64,000 nt of DNA, taken from Armigeres subalbatus (taxonomy: Eukaryota; Arthropoda; Insecta; Diptera; Culicidae). The notes beneath the pieces were generated by a model. The model made no database searches. It was not told the origin of the DNA and saw nothing but the letters and a program-made list of their open reading frames with translations. The position numbers and the translations under genes are program-made. Within the stretch, counting starts at the first letter, position 1; the number at the start of each line of letters is the position of its first letter. Of the stretch, positions 55,671 to 64,000 are shown one piece after another. The stretch is taken from positions 171,938,994-172,002,993 of the forward strand of contig NC_085141.1 in assembly GCF_024139115.2 (NCBI RefSeq), written 5' to 3'.

Positions 55671-58126
55671 ATTTCCAAAAGGGTTTCAACCTTCTTCTTT
55701 TGAATCTTTATTTAAGTGATTTTTCTTAATATCTATAGAGTTCATCACTGGCTTCAACCCGAGATCTAACTTTGAGACATTATTACAGACATGGACATAC
55801 GTGAAGGCTATATGTTCGCTCCAAAAACAAACTTTGTATAGAGGGCTTGCGACCACGTCTTATTAGTGTTATTTTTAGACCTTTCTTATATATTTTTTAA
55901 CCCTTTTGAATGAACGAGAAAGGCGCCATCACTGCTAGGTGGATTAATCTAATTTTTAAGGCGGTTCAGTAGCTGAAGATCGTTGTCAATAGTAATGGAA
56001 TTAAATTTAGTTTCACATTTAGGAATTGCAATGCCTCTGCCTTAAATTTGTCAAAGATACAAGAGCATTTTCAATATCACTTTTGGTATCGAGAGGAATA
56101 TAAACATCAAAAGCCAGTCAGTGCCAGTGGAGATATATCAGCTTCCACACTGATATTCTTCCTCCCCCTTCATACGGGAGCTTGGCAGAAGGAAGGTCGT
56201 GTGATATGTGCCATCACAAATATTGCCCTCCGCTCGCTTTCAAATCAACATCTCTAAAAACATTCTTCATGCCTGCCGTATCCTAACGGAACTATCAATT
56301 CTATACTTTCGCCTCTAATTCTATCATGAACATGTACGTCTAAGTTTGGAAGATGATATTAGCATTTCCATATCAAACTTCCTATCGATATACGTTTTAT
56401 ATAAATCGCAATCATTTCTATGATAATTGAAAGTAGAGCTGATTGGATTATTACCCAACAAACATTCACTAGTTGAACTAACATCAGTGTGATGATTTAA
56501 TTCAGCGCTGTGTTGAATTATGTCTGTACTATTTCTTATCACAACTTCTGTTCAAGCTTTGTTCACACAATTTTGGTGAAGTTAGACAACTATAACATCT
56601 CATTTTGAAAAACAACTTTATTAACTGATTCGTTAAACCTTTAATAAGCATTTTACTAAGCCCCAATTCAGCTACATGTGAATTCTTCGAAAATAATAAC
56701 GCATAGAAGGTAACATCAGTAAGATCTCCAATGAACGTATTTTGAAGCAATTGCTATTTTCATATAACTATTTTAAAATTTTCCTAAAGCGGGTCTCGAA
56801 CTGCTGTCATTTGATCATCCGCCGGTAACGTTGTCATCCGCGCCATCCTTGATTTGTTAGATATGGCTCACTCAATGCATAACATAAATAATCTTATTGC
56901 TGAATATGAATCATAATTGGACTCTTATTCAATAAGTCGATCTGTCAAACTACAGTTTGTTAATAACTGTACAAGATTTTTATTTCAACCATTGTTCAGC
57001 CAGTCATAACCATCGCACACTAGGCAAAATACGTAAAAATAATGTCGATAAACGATAAAATAAAATCCGTCCCCAATGCTATTTATGAATTTATGAAAAT
57101 AAAATCAATGTATATTCGGCCTTCCTCAGAATCTCTTGATAATCACTTGCGATATGATTGTCAAATGCTAAGATTATTCCAATTTCGAGATCAACATCCA
57201 TGCGATAATATTGGGATTCCACACATCAAAGATTCAATAATTTCCCGATGTTATTCAACGGCGTTATGTCCGGCTTTTAGTAAATTTCGTTAGTTAGTAA
57301 AAAATTTGTTCAGCATGATTTTTTTTATTGCTCCAGCAGTTTTGTTCGTTAAAATCTCCGACACTTTAATAAATCACGAAAATAAAAAGCATGTGTTGAA
57401 AATAAATCTTTATTTTTCTATAAATCAAATTTCCCAAATCTAGAATCCAGATTTTCTCTCAAACTGAAAAAGCATGTTTTTTTCCACTGTGCGATAGATC
57501 AGATAAATGTGAAATCCAATGGTTAAGAAGGACAAAGGTTAAGAAGGATGTCTAATGCCTGCTTATTAACTTACTATTCAAACTCAATTCGACCACCCTT
57601 TCAGAGCATCACATCATAGTCGAACAGAGAACTTTAAAAATCATTAGTTCAGTACATTGTTAATATGTGTGTTCCCCAATGTGCTGAAATGTGATAAAAC
57701 GAAAACGTAAGTTCGACTTCAAATAAAGGTAGTAAACAAATAAATAGGCCATTACTATATATAATAGCCCTGTTTGTCTGTCCGGTGACTAGCCAACCAG
57801 ACGCAGCACGCGGGGGAATTCTCACAAAAAATAAAATATTTGACACTTCAATTATTTTTTACTATCAGATGCAGAAAACAAAATCAGTGACAACCTTAGA
57901 CAACCAGACACAGCATTTGATGAAAAAAATCACAGACAACAGAAGTTGAAAATTTTGATTTTTGAAAAAAAAACCGCTTGCCACGGGCGCTACTGCGTCC
58001 ACAAATAAACTAGTGTCGAATATTAGTTTGATTAAATGCTGAAATGAAATCTGTCTAGCAAATTATTCAGCATCTTTTTTATTCAGCTATGAAGATCACT
58101 AATAAACAATAATTCAACCTAGATGC
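55671..58126. other. intergenic, nothing firmly recognised
   Basis: AT-rich. The stretch near 56340-56380 is a paralogous empty site of the sequence around 40030-40290 (see findings). ORFs such as 57042-57293 show no domain. Confidence 0.4.
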
Positions 58127-58325
58127 TTATTTGTAGCTTGTCGTTGTTTGTTGGGTAATGACTTCTTGTGAGATTTCAAACGTCACAGGAAAGTGATCAG
58201 AGTCAAAGTCAGCATGAGTTACCAATTGGCCACCCACCTGACTTGAATTCGTTAAAACTAAATCAATTGTAGAAGGATTTGGACTGGAAGAAAAACAAGT
58301 TGGTCCATTGGGTTGAATAGTGTAC
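58127..58325 (-). pseudogene. Jockey-type LINE endonuclease fragment
   Basis: The minus-strand frame reads PNGPTCFSSSPNPSTIDLVL and then DFDSDHFPVTFEIS. These are the last APE-endonuclease blocks (IDxVL and SDHxP) in the wording of Jockey-like LINEs, distinct from the RTE copies nearby. About 66 codons survive, without RT. Confidence 0.7.
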
Positions 58326-58413
58326 AATAACCCTCAGAACAACCTGAAAAAAATACCTTTGGAATTGCTTTGAGCATTATTCCATGAACATTATTCTGAA
58401 CATTTGAGCATTT

Positions 58414-58500
58414 TTAGATAGATGGTTCTCCCAACAGCTGATGCAACTCGTGATTTATTCGTCTCCTCCACGTACCGTCCGCCTGCACGTACCGTAAACC
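58414..58500 (-). pseudogene. RTE LINE fragment, minus strand
   Basis: On the minus strand ADGTWRRRINHELHQLLGEP matches the RTE C-terminal region. It abuts the plus-strand RTE copy at 58503, in opposite orientation. It may be the 3' remainder of the minus-strand copy at 59442-59797 or a 5' inversion of the plus-strand copy. Confidence 0.65.
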
Positions 58501-58502
58501 GC

Positions 58503-59440
58503 CCGAACACGGTTTTCCGGATAAACTGACACGGTTGATCAAAGCGACGATGGATCGGGTGATGTGCGTAGTTCTAGTTTCAGGGGCATTCTCGAGTCCC
58601 TTCGAAACCCGCAGAGGGCTACGGCAAGGAAATGGTCTTTCGTGTTTGCTATTCAACATCGCTTTGGAAGGGGTAATACGAAGAGCAGGGATTAACACGA
58701 GTGGTACAATTTTCAATAAGTCCGTCCAGCTATTTGGTTTCGCCGACGACATAGATATTATGGCACGTAACTTTGAGAAGATGGAGGAAGCCTACATCAG
58801 ACTGAAGAGGGAAGCTAAGATCGGACTAGTCATCAACGCGTCGAAGACGAAATACATGATAGGAAGAGGTTCAAGAGAAGACAATGTGAGCCACCCACCG
58901 CGAGTTTGCATCGGTGGTGACGAAATCGAGGTGGTAGAAGAATTTGTGTACTTGGGCTCACTGGTGACTGCCGAAAATGACACCAGCAGAGAAATTCGGA
59001 GACGCATAGTGGCTGGAAATCGTACGTACTTTGGACTCCGCAAGACGCTCCGATCGAATAGAGTTCGCCGCCGTACCAAACTGACAATCTACAAAACGCT
59101 CATTAGACCGGTAGTCCTCTACGGACACGAGACCTGGACGATGCTCGTGGAGGACCAACGCGCACTTGGAGTTTTCGAAAGGAAAGTGCTGCGTACCATC
59201 TATGGTGGGGTGCAGATGGCGGACGGTACGTGGAGGAGGCGAATGAACCACGAATTGCCTCCATCGTTCAAACCGCGAAAATCGGACGACTGCACAGTGG
59301 GCAAGGTTGATCGATCTGGTGGAAGATGACTTGCGGGCCCTCCGTAGACTGCGTGGTTGGCGACTTGTAGCCATGGACCGAGCCGAATGGAGCAGACTCT
59401 TATATACCGCACAGGCCACTTCGGCCTTAGTCTGAATAAA
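58503..59440 (+). pseudogene. RTE LINE copy 3, RT palm to 3' end
   Basis: The longest clean RTE frame in the window. It starts in the RT fingers/palm (TRRGLRQGNGLSCLLFN, then FGFADDIDIMARN with the catalytic FADD) and continues through RVCIGGDEIEVVEEFVYLGS and YGHETWTMLVEDQRALGVFE to NHEL. A ~22 bp deletion shifts the frame near 59260, where HQLLGEP is lost. The C-terminus, LRALRRLRGWRLVAMDRAEW, is in another frame to about 59435. AATAAATAATTATAATC follows as a short 3' tail. Endonuclease and 5' half are absent. Confidence 0.8.
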
Positions 59441-59441
59441 T

Positions 59442-59797
59442 AATTATAATCGTTATCGGAGGTCACCAGTGAGCCCAAATAGAAACTCGTGGTTGGTGGA
59501 TTACATTGTCCACTTTTAAGTCTCTTCCTATCATGTACTTCGTCTTCGACGTGTCGATGACTACTCCAATCCGTTTAGCTTCGCTTTTCAGTCTGATGTA
59601 GGCTTCCTCCATCTTCTCAAAATTACGTGCCATAATATCAATGTCGTCGGCGAAACCAAATAAATGGACGGACTTCGTAAGAATCGTACCACTCGTATCA
59701 ATACCTGCCCTTCGTATTACTCCCTCAAAAGCGATGTTGAATAGCAGTACGAAAGACCATATCACCTTGTTGTAACCCTCTGCGCGTTTCGAAGGTA
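59442..59797 (-). pseudogene. RTE LINE copy 4, minus strand
   Basis: The minus-strand frame encodes LLFNIAFEGVIRRAGIDTSG, FGFADDIDIMARNFEKMEEA and TSKTKYMIGRDLKVDN, the same RT segment as copy 3. A short deletion precedes SLVTSDND. It is bounded on the right by the Ty3/gypsy LTR at about 59801 and on the left by copy 3. Confidence 0.75.
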
Positions 59798-59800
59798 ATG

Positions 59801-60041
59801 TGTTTCTTCTACAGTAAAAATAAACTAACCAGTTGGGGGTTCGGATAGCGAATGAGCCCAGCTCATCACTAGTATATTTCAGATCATCTTTTCATGACGT
59901 TACAATTCGTTTCATGTCAATTGACAGCTGTTCGCACATATAATTAATAGTAAACAAATTCATGGTAGTAATTAGGCAATTCAATTAATAAGTTTACACT
60001 GAAAGTAAACCTTGTTCGAAAGCGTCCAACTAGACACTACA
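59801..60041 (-). repeat. 3' LTR of a Ty3/gypsy element
   Basis: On the minus strand it starts TGTAGTGTCTAG and ends GAAGAAACA, with the expected TG...CA termini. It is preceded by a polypurine tract (GAAAGGGGGAAGAA, 60045-60055). About 241 bp. The left edge could be 59799. The 5' LTR lies beyond the window, so LTR identity cannot be checked. Confidence 0.65.
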
Positions 60042-60128
60042 AGTTCTTCCCCCTTTCAAAATGAGATCTATCATTATAGTATTACATAACTAATCTTTGA
60101 TTTCAAAATGAATCAATGTATTAATTAA

Positions 60129-61150
60129 TTAATTGTAATAAACAAAGTTTGAGTCCGTTTTAGTTTGCTTGACGCGCTTCGATCGCCGCAAGGTCTGCTC
60201 CGGCTGATACTGCTCTACGCGTTTACGTTTGATTCCTTGAGTGGGCGATCTCTCCCCACAATCTTCGTTCTGCTCACCACCGGCAGTAACCGGCAGGCTG
60301 CTCGTTCGAGCCATGTTATCTTGGATACAGGGAACAGGAAGCGTGATGTTTGGCCGCTCCAGTGGACTCGGATCATTAAACAGTCTGACTTGCGTTCGAT
60401 GAGCCGTGGTTCGCGCGCTTCAATTTCCACCTGTAATATATGTCGAGAAACACGTTTTAGAAAGATAGCCTTCAACCATCTAGATGGGTTATGGGGATTG
60501 TGGTTTTATACCAAACTATGTCGCCACTTGTCAGATTATCCAGAAGATCAATGGGATCCCCTCTAATACTGGTAGGCATGACAACATCATGAGAGAGGTC
60601 GGCTTGAGTAGCCAAGTTATATTTGAATTGCTTCTTAGGATTTATAAGATCTATTATAGTCTTAGGCTTGTATGAGAAAATCTTCTCTGATGGGAATTCC
60701 TCATCGTTCGTCAGACATGTATTGCGATAGTTGAATAAGAACAAATTAATTTGATCCTCCAGCTCATATTCCATGATTTTGGGATCAATTAAAAACTTTT
60801 TTAATACTTCTTTTGTTGTTCTTACCATCCGCTCCGCCTGACCATTGCTAGCAGGGTTGTATGGAGGGCTTTTAAGTACTTTTATACCCTGCTTTTCCAA
60901 GAACCCCACAAAGGAATAAGAGTTGAATGGAGGTCCTCCGTCCGAGACTAATAAATCGGGTAATCCAAATCTTGCAAAATACTCCACCAATTTTGTCAAC
61001 ACTTTAGCACAATCCGTACTTTTTTTCATCAATTCTATTTCTAACCATTTAGAGAAACTGTCAACAATAAGTAAAAATGTATACCCACTGAAATGAAAAA
61101 AATCTATGTGTATTCTACTGAAAGGTTTAGTGGAGGGAGTCCATTTGGAT
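60129..61150 (-). pseudogene. Ty3/gypsy integrase and Pol tail, frameshifted
   Basis: On the minus strand this continues Pol. A DD35E integrase core is visible: the first D in IHIDFFHFSG with VDSFSKWLE after it, the second D in LLVSDGGPPFNSYS, and the E in NPASNGQAERMV. The C-terminal part includes VWYKTTIPITHLDG, then KAIFLKRVSRHILQVEIEA, and ends in a Lys/Arg-rich tail (60129-60314). The frame changes near 61155, 60475 and 60400, each time as if one base were missing. Apart from these shifts I see no stop. Confidence 0.85.
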
Positions 61151-61151
61151 T

Positions 61152-63164
61152 CTATTTTGGCTTAGGAACTACTGCCATTTCGTTACACACTTCGCAAATT
61201 TTTGAGAAGTTTTCTATTGCGTTATTTATACCGAACCAATACACAGCTCTCCTAGCCAACTGCTTCATCTTGACCATTCCGTTATGATTAACATGCAATA
61301 GTTTTAAAATGTCCTTCTGTAGCTTCTGTGGAATAACCACCCTGTCTTGATACAATAAGCAACCATCTACCATTTCCAAATCAGATTGATTGGAAAACAC
61401 ATTTAAAAACTTTTTATCCATACGTTCAGGCCAGCCTTTCTGCATAAATGAAATTACCTCCAATAAGAAATTATCCTTGTTTGTTTCATTGGCAATCGCT
61501 TTAAAGTCCAGTGGGATTCCCCCGGTGAAATTTATACTTCTTACATATTCAAGACCAAATTCACTTGGTATAGTTTGCTCTAAAGGAAAACGCGAACAGA
61601 AATCCGCGTTACCCATCTTATGCGAAGGCCTATAAATAATCTCAAAATCATATATAGACAACTCTATTATAAACCGTTGCAGTCTAGTAACTATGATCGA
61701 GTTTCTGCCCAATTTCCCAAATATACCCAATAGAGGCTTATGGTCTGTGAAAATCTTGAATTCCTGACCATACAGATATTTATGGAATTTTTTTATGGTG
61801 CACACCAGTGCAAGTGCCTCGAGATGTAAAATGGGGTATGATTTCTGTGCTGTGTTTAAAGAAAAAGAAGTGAAGCAAATTGGCCTTTCGACACCGTCTA
61901 CAATGTGGGCAATCACCCCTCCTAATCCGTAGCTGGAAGCATCCGTTATAACTGCAATTGGTTTCTTGGGGTCATAGTACTCTAAAAAATTTGCACCTAG
62001 CAAAGAACGTTTGGCACTTTCAAAAGCTTCGGTGCAATTTTGATCCCATGTAAATTTAACATTTTTTTTCAAAAGGTTGTACAAATAATACAATTTTGTC
62101 GATAAATTTGGTATAAACTTATTGTAGTAATTGATCAATCCAAGGAACGATTTTAGCTCAGTTACATTTTGGGGTATTTTTGCCTTTTGTATTGTAGCAA
62201 CTTTATCAGGGCAGGGCGATAATCCTTTTCCACTTAGAACATGACCCAGATAGTCCAGTTGTGGAACAAAAAACTTACATTTGTCCAAGTTTACTTTAAT
62301 ATTAAAGTCATTTAGCCTTCCTAATACTAAAATCAGCTTTTCTTTACAATCATCAAAGTCCACTCCGGCAATCAAAACATCATCCAAATAACAATACACA
62401 TATTTCAGTCCTTCTAAAACCTGGTCCATCACCTGCTGAAATATAGAGGCGCTAGAAGAAGCCCCCTGTGGTAATCTATTGTAAACAAATAATCCTTTTA
62501 TTGTGTTTATAACCATAAACTTTCTGGACCTTTCCGTTAAGGACAGTTGGGTGTAGGCTCCTTCCAAATCCAAGGAACAAAAAATTTTACAACCTGATAG
62601 ACCGGCAAACAAATCCTGCACCGTTGGCAATGGATATGTGTGTGGAATAATTAATTTGTTTATTGATACCTTGCAATCTATGACAAGTCGAATGTCATTG
62701 TTTTTCTTAATTACGACTACAGGTGATGCCCATTCGCTGGTTTGAATTGGAGTTATTACTTCTTCCCTTTCCAAACGATCCAAATAATTTAACACCTTAT
62801 CGCGTAGACGATATGGCACATCATACGCTTTTTTGAATATCGGCGTTTCACTTTTAAGAACTAAATCCGCTTCAAATTTGTTTATTGGTGAAGAAAAATC
62901 TTTTTTGAAAACTCCAGGAAATTTCTGCTTTAAATTTACCACAGCTGTGTCCACATCATTTTCAGTCAAATTGTTTATCTTCAAGGAAGTGGAAAAAAAT
63001 TCTCTCCAATTAGAAAAAAATACATCAAGCCATGTTCGCCCTAGTAGTGGAATGAATTCATTCTCACAGTCAATAACCAACAATTGTAAATCAGCTAATT
63101 TCCCTCTAAATTTCACCATAACATTTGCTTCTCCTTTTATACACAATTTATTACCGTTTACCAC
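61152..63164 (-). CDS. Ty3/gypsy reverse transcriptase-RNase H
   Basis: Open frame of 670 aa on the minus strand, the longest in the window. The protease/RT linker is followed by RT: SEWASPVVVIKKN, LVIDCKVSINKLI, FCSLDLEGAYTQL, LPQGASSSASIFQ and the YLDDVLIAG catalytic box, then YLGHVLSGKGL. RNase H follows with AVITDASSYGLGG, LEALALV, FTDHKPL and NADFCSRF, all four acidic positions present. The integrase zinc-binding region (H-x2-H ... CEVC) begins before the stop at 61152, which is a frameshift artefact or lesion and not the true end. The style is that of insect Ty3/gypsy elements annotated as K02A2.6-like. Confidence 0.9.
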   Translation of the reverse strand: MVNGNKLCIKGEANVMVKFRGKLADLQLLVIDCENEFIPLLGRTWLDVFFSNWREFFSTSLKINNLTENDVDTAVVNLKQKFPGVFKKDFSSPINKFEADLVLKSETPIFKKAYDVPYRLRDKVLNYLDRLEREEVITPIQTSEWASPVVVIKKNNDIRLVIDCKVSINKLIIPHTYPLPTVQDLFAGLSGCKIFCSLDLEGAYTQLSLTERSRKFMVINTIKGLFVYNRLPQGASSSASIFQQVMDQVLEGLKYVYCYLDDVLIAGVDFDDCKEKLILVLGRLNDFNIKVNLDKCKFFVPQLDYLGHVLSGKGLSPCPDKVATIQKAKIPQNVTELKSFLGLINYYNKFIPNLSTKLYYLYNLLKKNVKFTWDQNCTEAFESAKRSLLGANFLEYYDPKKPIAVITDASSYGLGGVIAHIVDGVERPICFTSFSLNTAQKSYPILHLEALALVCTIKKFHKYLYGQEFKIFTDHKPLLGIFGKLGRNSIIVTRLQRFIIELSIYDFEIIYRPSHKMGNADFCSRFPLEQTIPSEFGLEYVRSINFTGGIPLDFKAIANETNKDNFLLEVISFMQKGWPERMDKKFLNVFSNQSDLEMVDGCLLYQDRVVIPQKLQKDILKLLHVNHNGMVKMKQLARRAVYWFGINNAIENFSKICEVCNEMAVVPKPK

Positions 63165-63166
63165 AA

Positions 63167-63792
63167 TTAATTGTTTGTTGCTTTTGCTAAAGGTTTATCA
63201 AAAACGCGCTTGTATTGATTTTTGCCAATGACGGACACGGATGAACCACAATCTACCTCCATTGTTAAATGCTTCCCTTCGACTAAAGTATTAACTAGAC
63301 ACGGATTATTAATCTTATTGATAGAGGAAACCATCATGCATTCCAATTCACCTGCGTCATAATCCTCGTCTTCACTGTCTGACTTGTCTGTCCTAAGGCG
63401 ATTGAATAGTCCACTAATGGTCGCTTCATCTGTAGCTCCGTTGCCGCTATGTTCCGCTTGCCATGTATCCATAAATTTCACTGTATCCCTCTTAAGGTTT
63501 TTCAATTTGAAGCATTTGCGCTTTAAATGGCCTTTCAAACCGCAAAAATCACACACGATCTTGATAAGCCCCGATTTCCACTGTTATCTCTTTTCCAGTC
63601 AACTTGTTTGTTTCTATTGTATGGCCTAAAACCGAGCCTATCCCTTACTGATCCTCTGTCATTTAAAGCTCTAGCTAATTCAAAACTATCTGCAATTCTC
63701 TTGTAAGCGGTACCTTTTGCTCCACCATGTTTTAACGAAGCAATTTGTTCAAAACTATTCACTTTCATATGTCTTGCATTAGAACTCGCCAT
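63167..63792 (-). pseudogene. Ty3/gypsy Gag C-terminus and protease, frameshifted
   Basis: Two overlapping frames (63535-63792 and 63167-63556) together give the Gag C-terminal region, one CCHC zinc knuckle (C-x2-C-x4-H-x4-C, CDFCGLKGHLKRKC), an acidic linker and an aspartic protease start with MEVDCGSSVSVIG. The active site reads D-C-G instead of the usual D-T/S-G. Single-base shifts near 63560 and 63190 break the frame. Confidence 0.8.
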
Positions 63793-63806
63793 TTCCCAGG
63801 TGACTA

Positions 63807-64000
63807 CTATTTTTCTGCATTTGTTAAAGATAAATTTTCCTCGCTAAGCAAACGCTGCTGTAAAGCCTTATCTTTAACTCCGGCAATAATCCTGTCTAAA
63901 ATGGCCTTTTGTTTGAAATTATCAAAGGAACAAAACTCCGCTTGCAGCTTAACTGAGAGGACAAAGTCCTCTACAGTCTCATCAGGCTGTTGCACCCGAT
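63807..64000 (-). pseudogene. Ty3/gypsy Gag fragment, cut by window end
   Basis: The minus-strand frame beginning beyond the window contains QQPDETVEDFVLSVK and AEFCSFDNFKQKAI, typical of the retrotransposon Gag capsid region. It ends at a stop in an A-rich run (NAEK then TAG); one base added there would join it to the downstream Gag frame. Confidence 0.75.

Noticed and set aside
62833..63231. Plus-strand ORF of 132 codons
   Set aside because: Antisense shadow of the Ty3 Pol and protease region.

Overview
The window looks like genome sequence from a culicine mosquito, most likely Aedes. Three intact, low-copy insect genes sit in a landscape that is otherwise almost entirely transposable elements: a tRNA-derived SINE of the Feilai type, RTE- and R1-clade LINE fragments, a Ty3/gypsy retrotransposon, and many short inverted-repeat elements of hAT, Tc1/mariner/pogo and PIF/Harbinger type. 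No operons, CRISPR arrays or prokaryotic genes are present. The species call rests on repeat character and protein resemblance recalled from memory; no search was run.

Host genes. (1) 13331-14447 (+): Bud23, the 18S rRNA N7-guanine methyltransferase, in three exons and 275 aa. (2) 25589-26311 (-): a DNAJC30-like mitochondrial J-protein, one exon, 240 aa. (3) 49717-52669 (+): Unc-45, the myosin/HSP90 co-chaperone, two coding exons and 950 aa. Its upstream region has a TATA box, an initiator and a phased array of heat-shock-element units. The three genes act in ribosome maturation, mitochondrial function and myosin folding and show no shared pathway.

Layout. 1-7200: LINE fragments, a 2.6 kb TIR unit and several palindromic MITEs. 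7465-13052: a 5.6 kb TIR-bounded unit with smaller elements nested in it, ending just upstream of Bud23. 14900-16000: a SINE and an R1-clade fragment. 17500-24030: repeated LTR-like and promoter-like segments and a 2.0 kb hAT-like element carrying a Tc1/mariner remnant. 26790-30650: palindromic elements and a hAT MITE made of ATCGAT-rich arrays. 31912-42126: one SINE, recognised by its 13-bp target duplication, split by a 9.8 kb unit that ends in CACGTG-bearing MITE sequence. 44071-48800: a second ATCGAT-array MITE and three copies of a TA-flanked MITE. 53290-55670 and 58100-59800: RTE LINE copies inserted in or beside one another. 59801-64000: the 3' part of a Ty3/gypsy element on the minus strand, running off the window end, with its reading frame broken six times.

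Many insertions can be dated relative to one another because target-site duplications or paralogous empty sites are visible. No clearly new protein-coding system was found. The most notable structures are the SINE-splitting composite unit, the heat-shock-like Unc-45 promoter, the paired ATCGAT-array MITEs, and the uniform frameshift direction in the Ty3 element.
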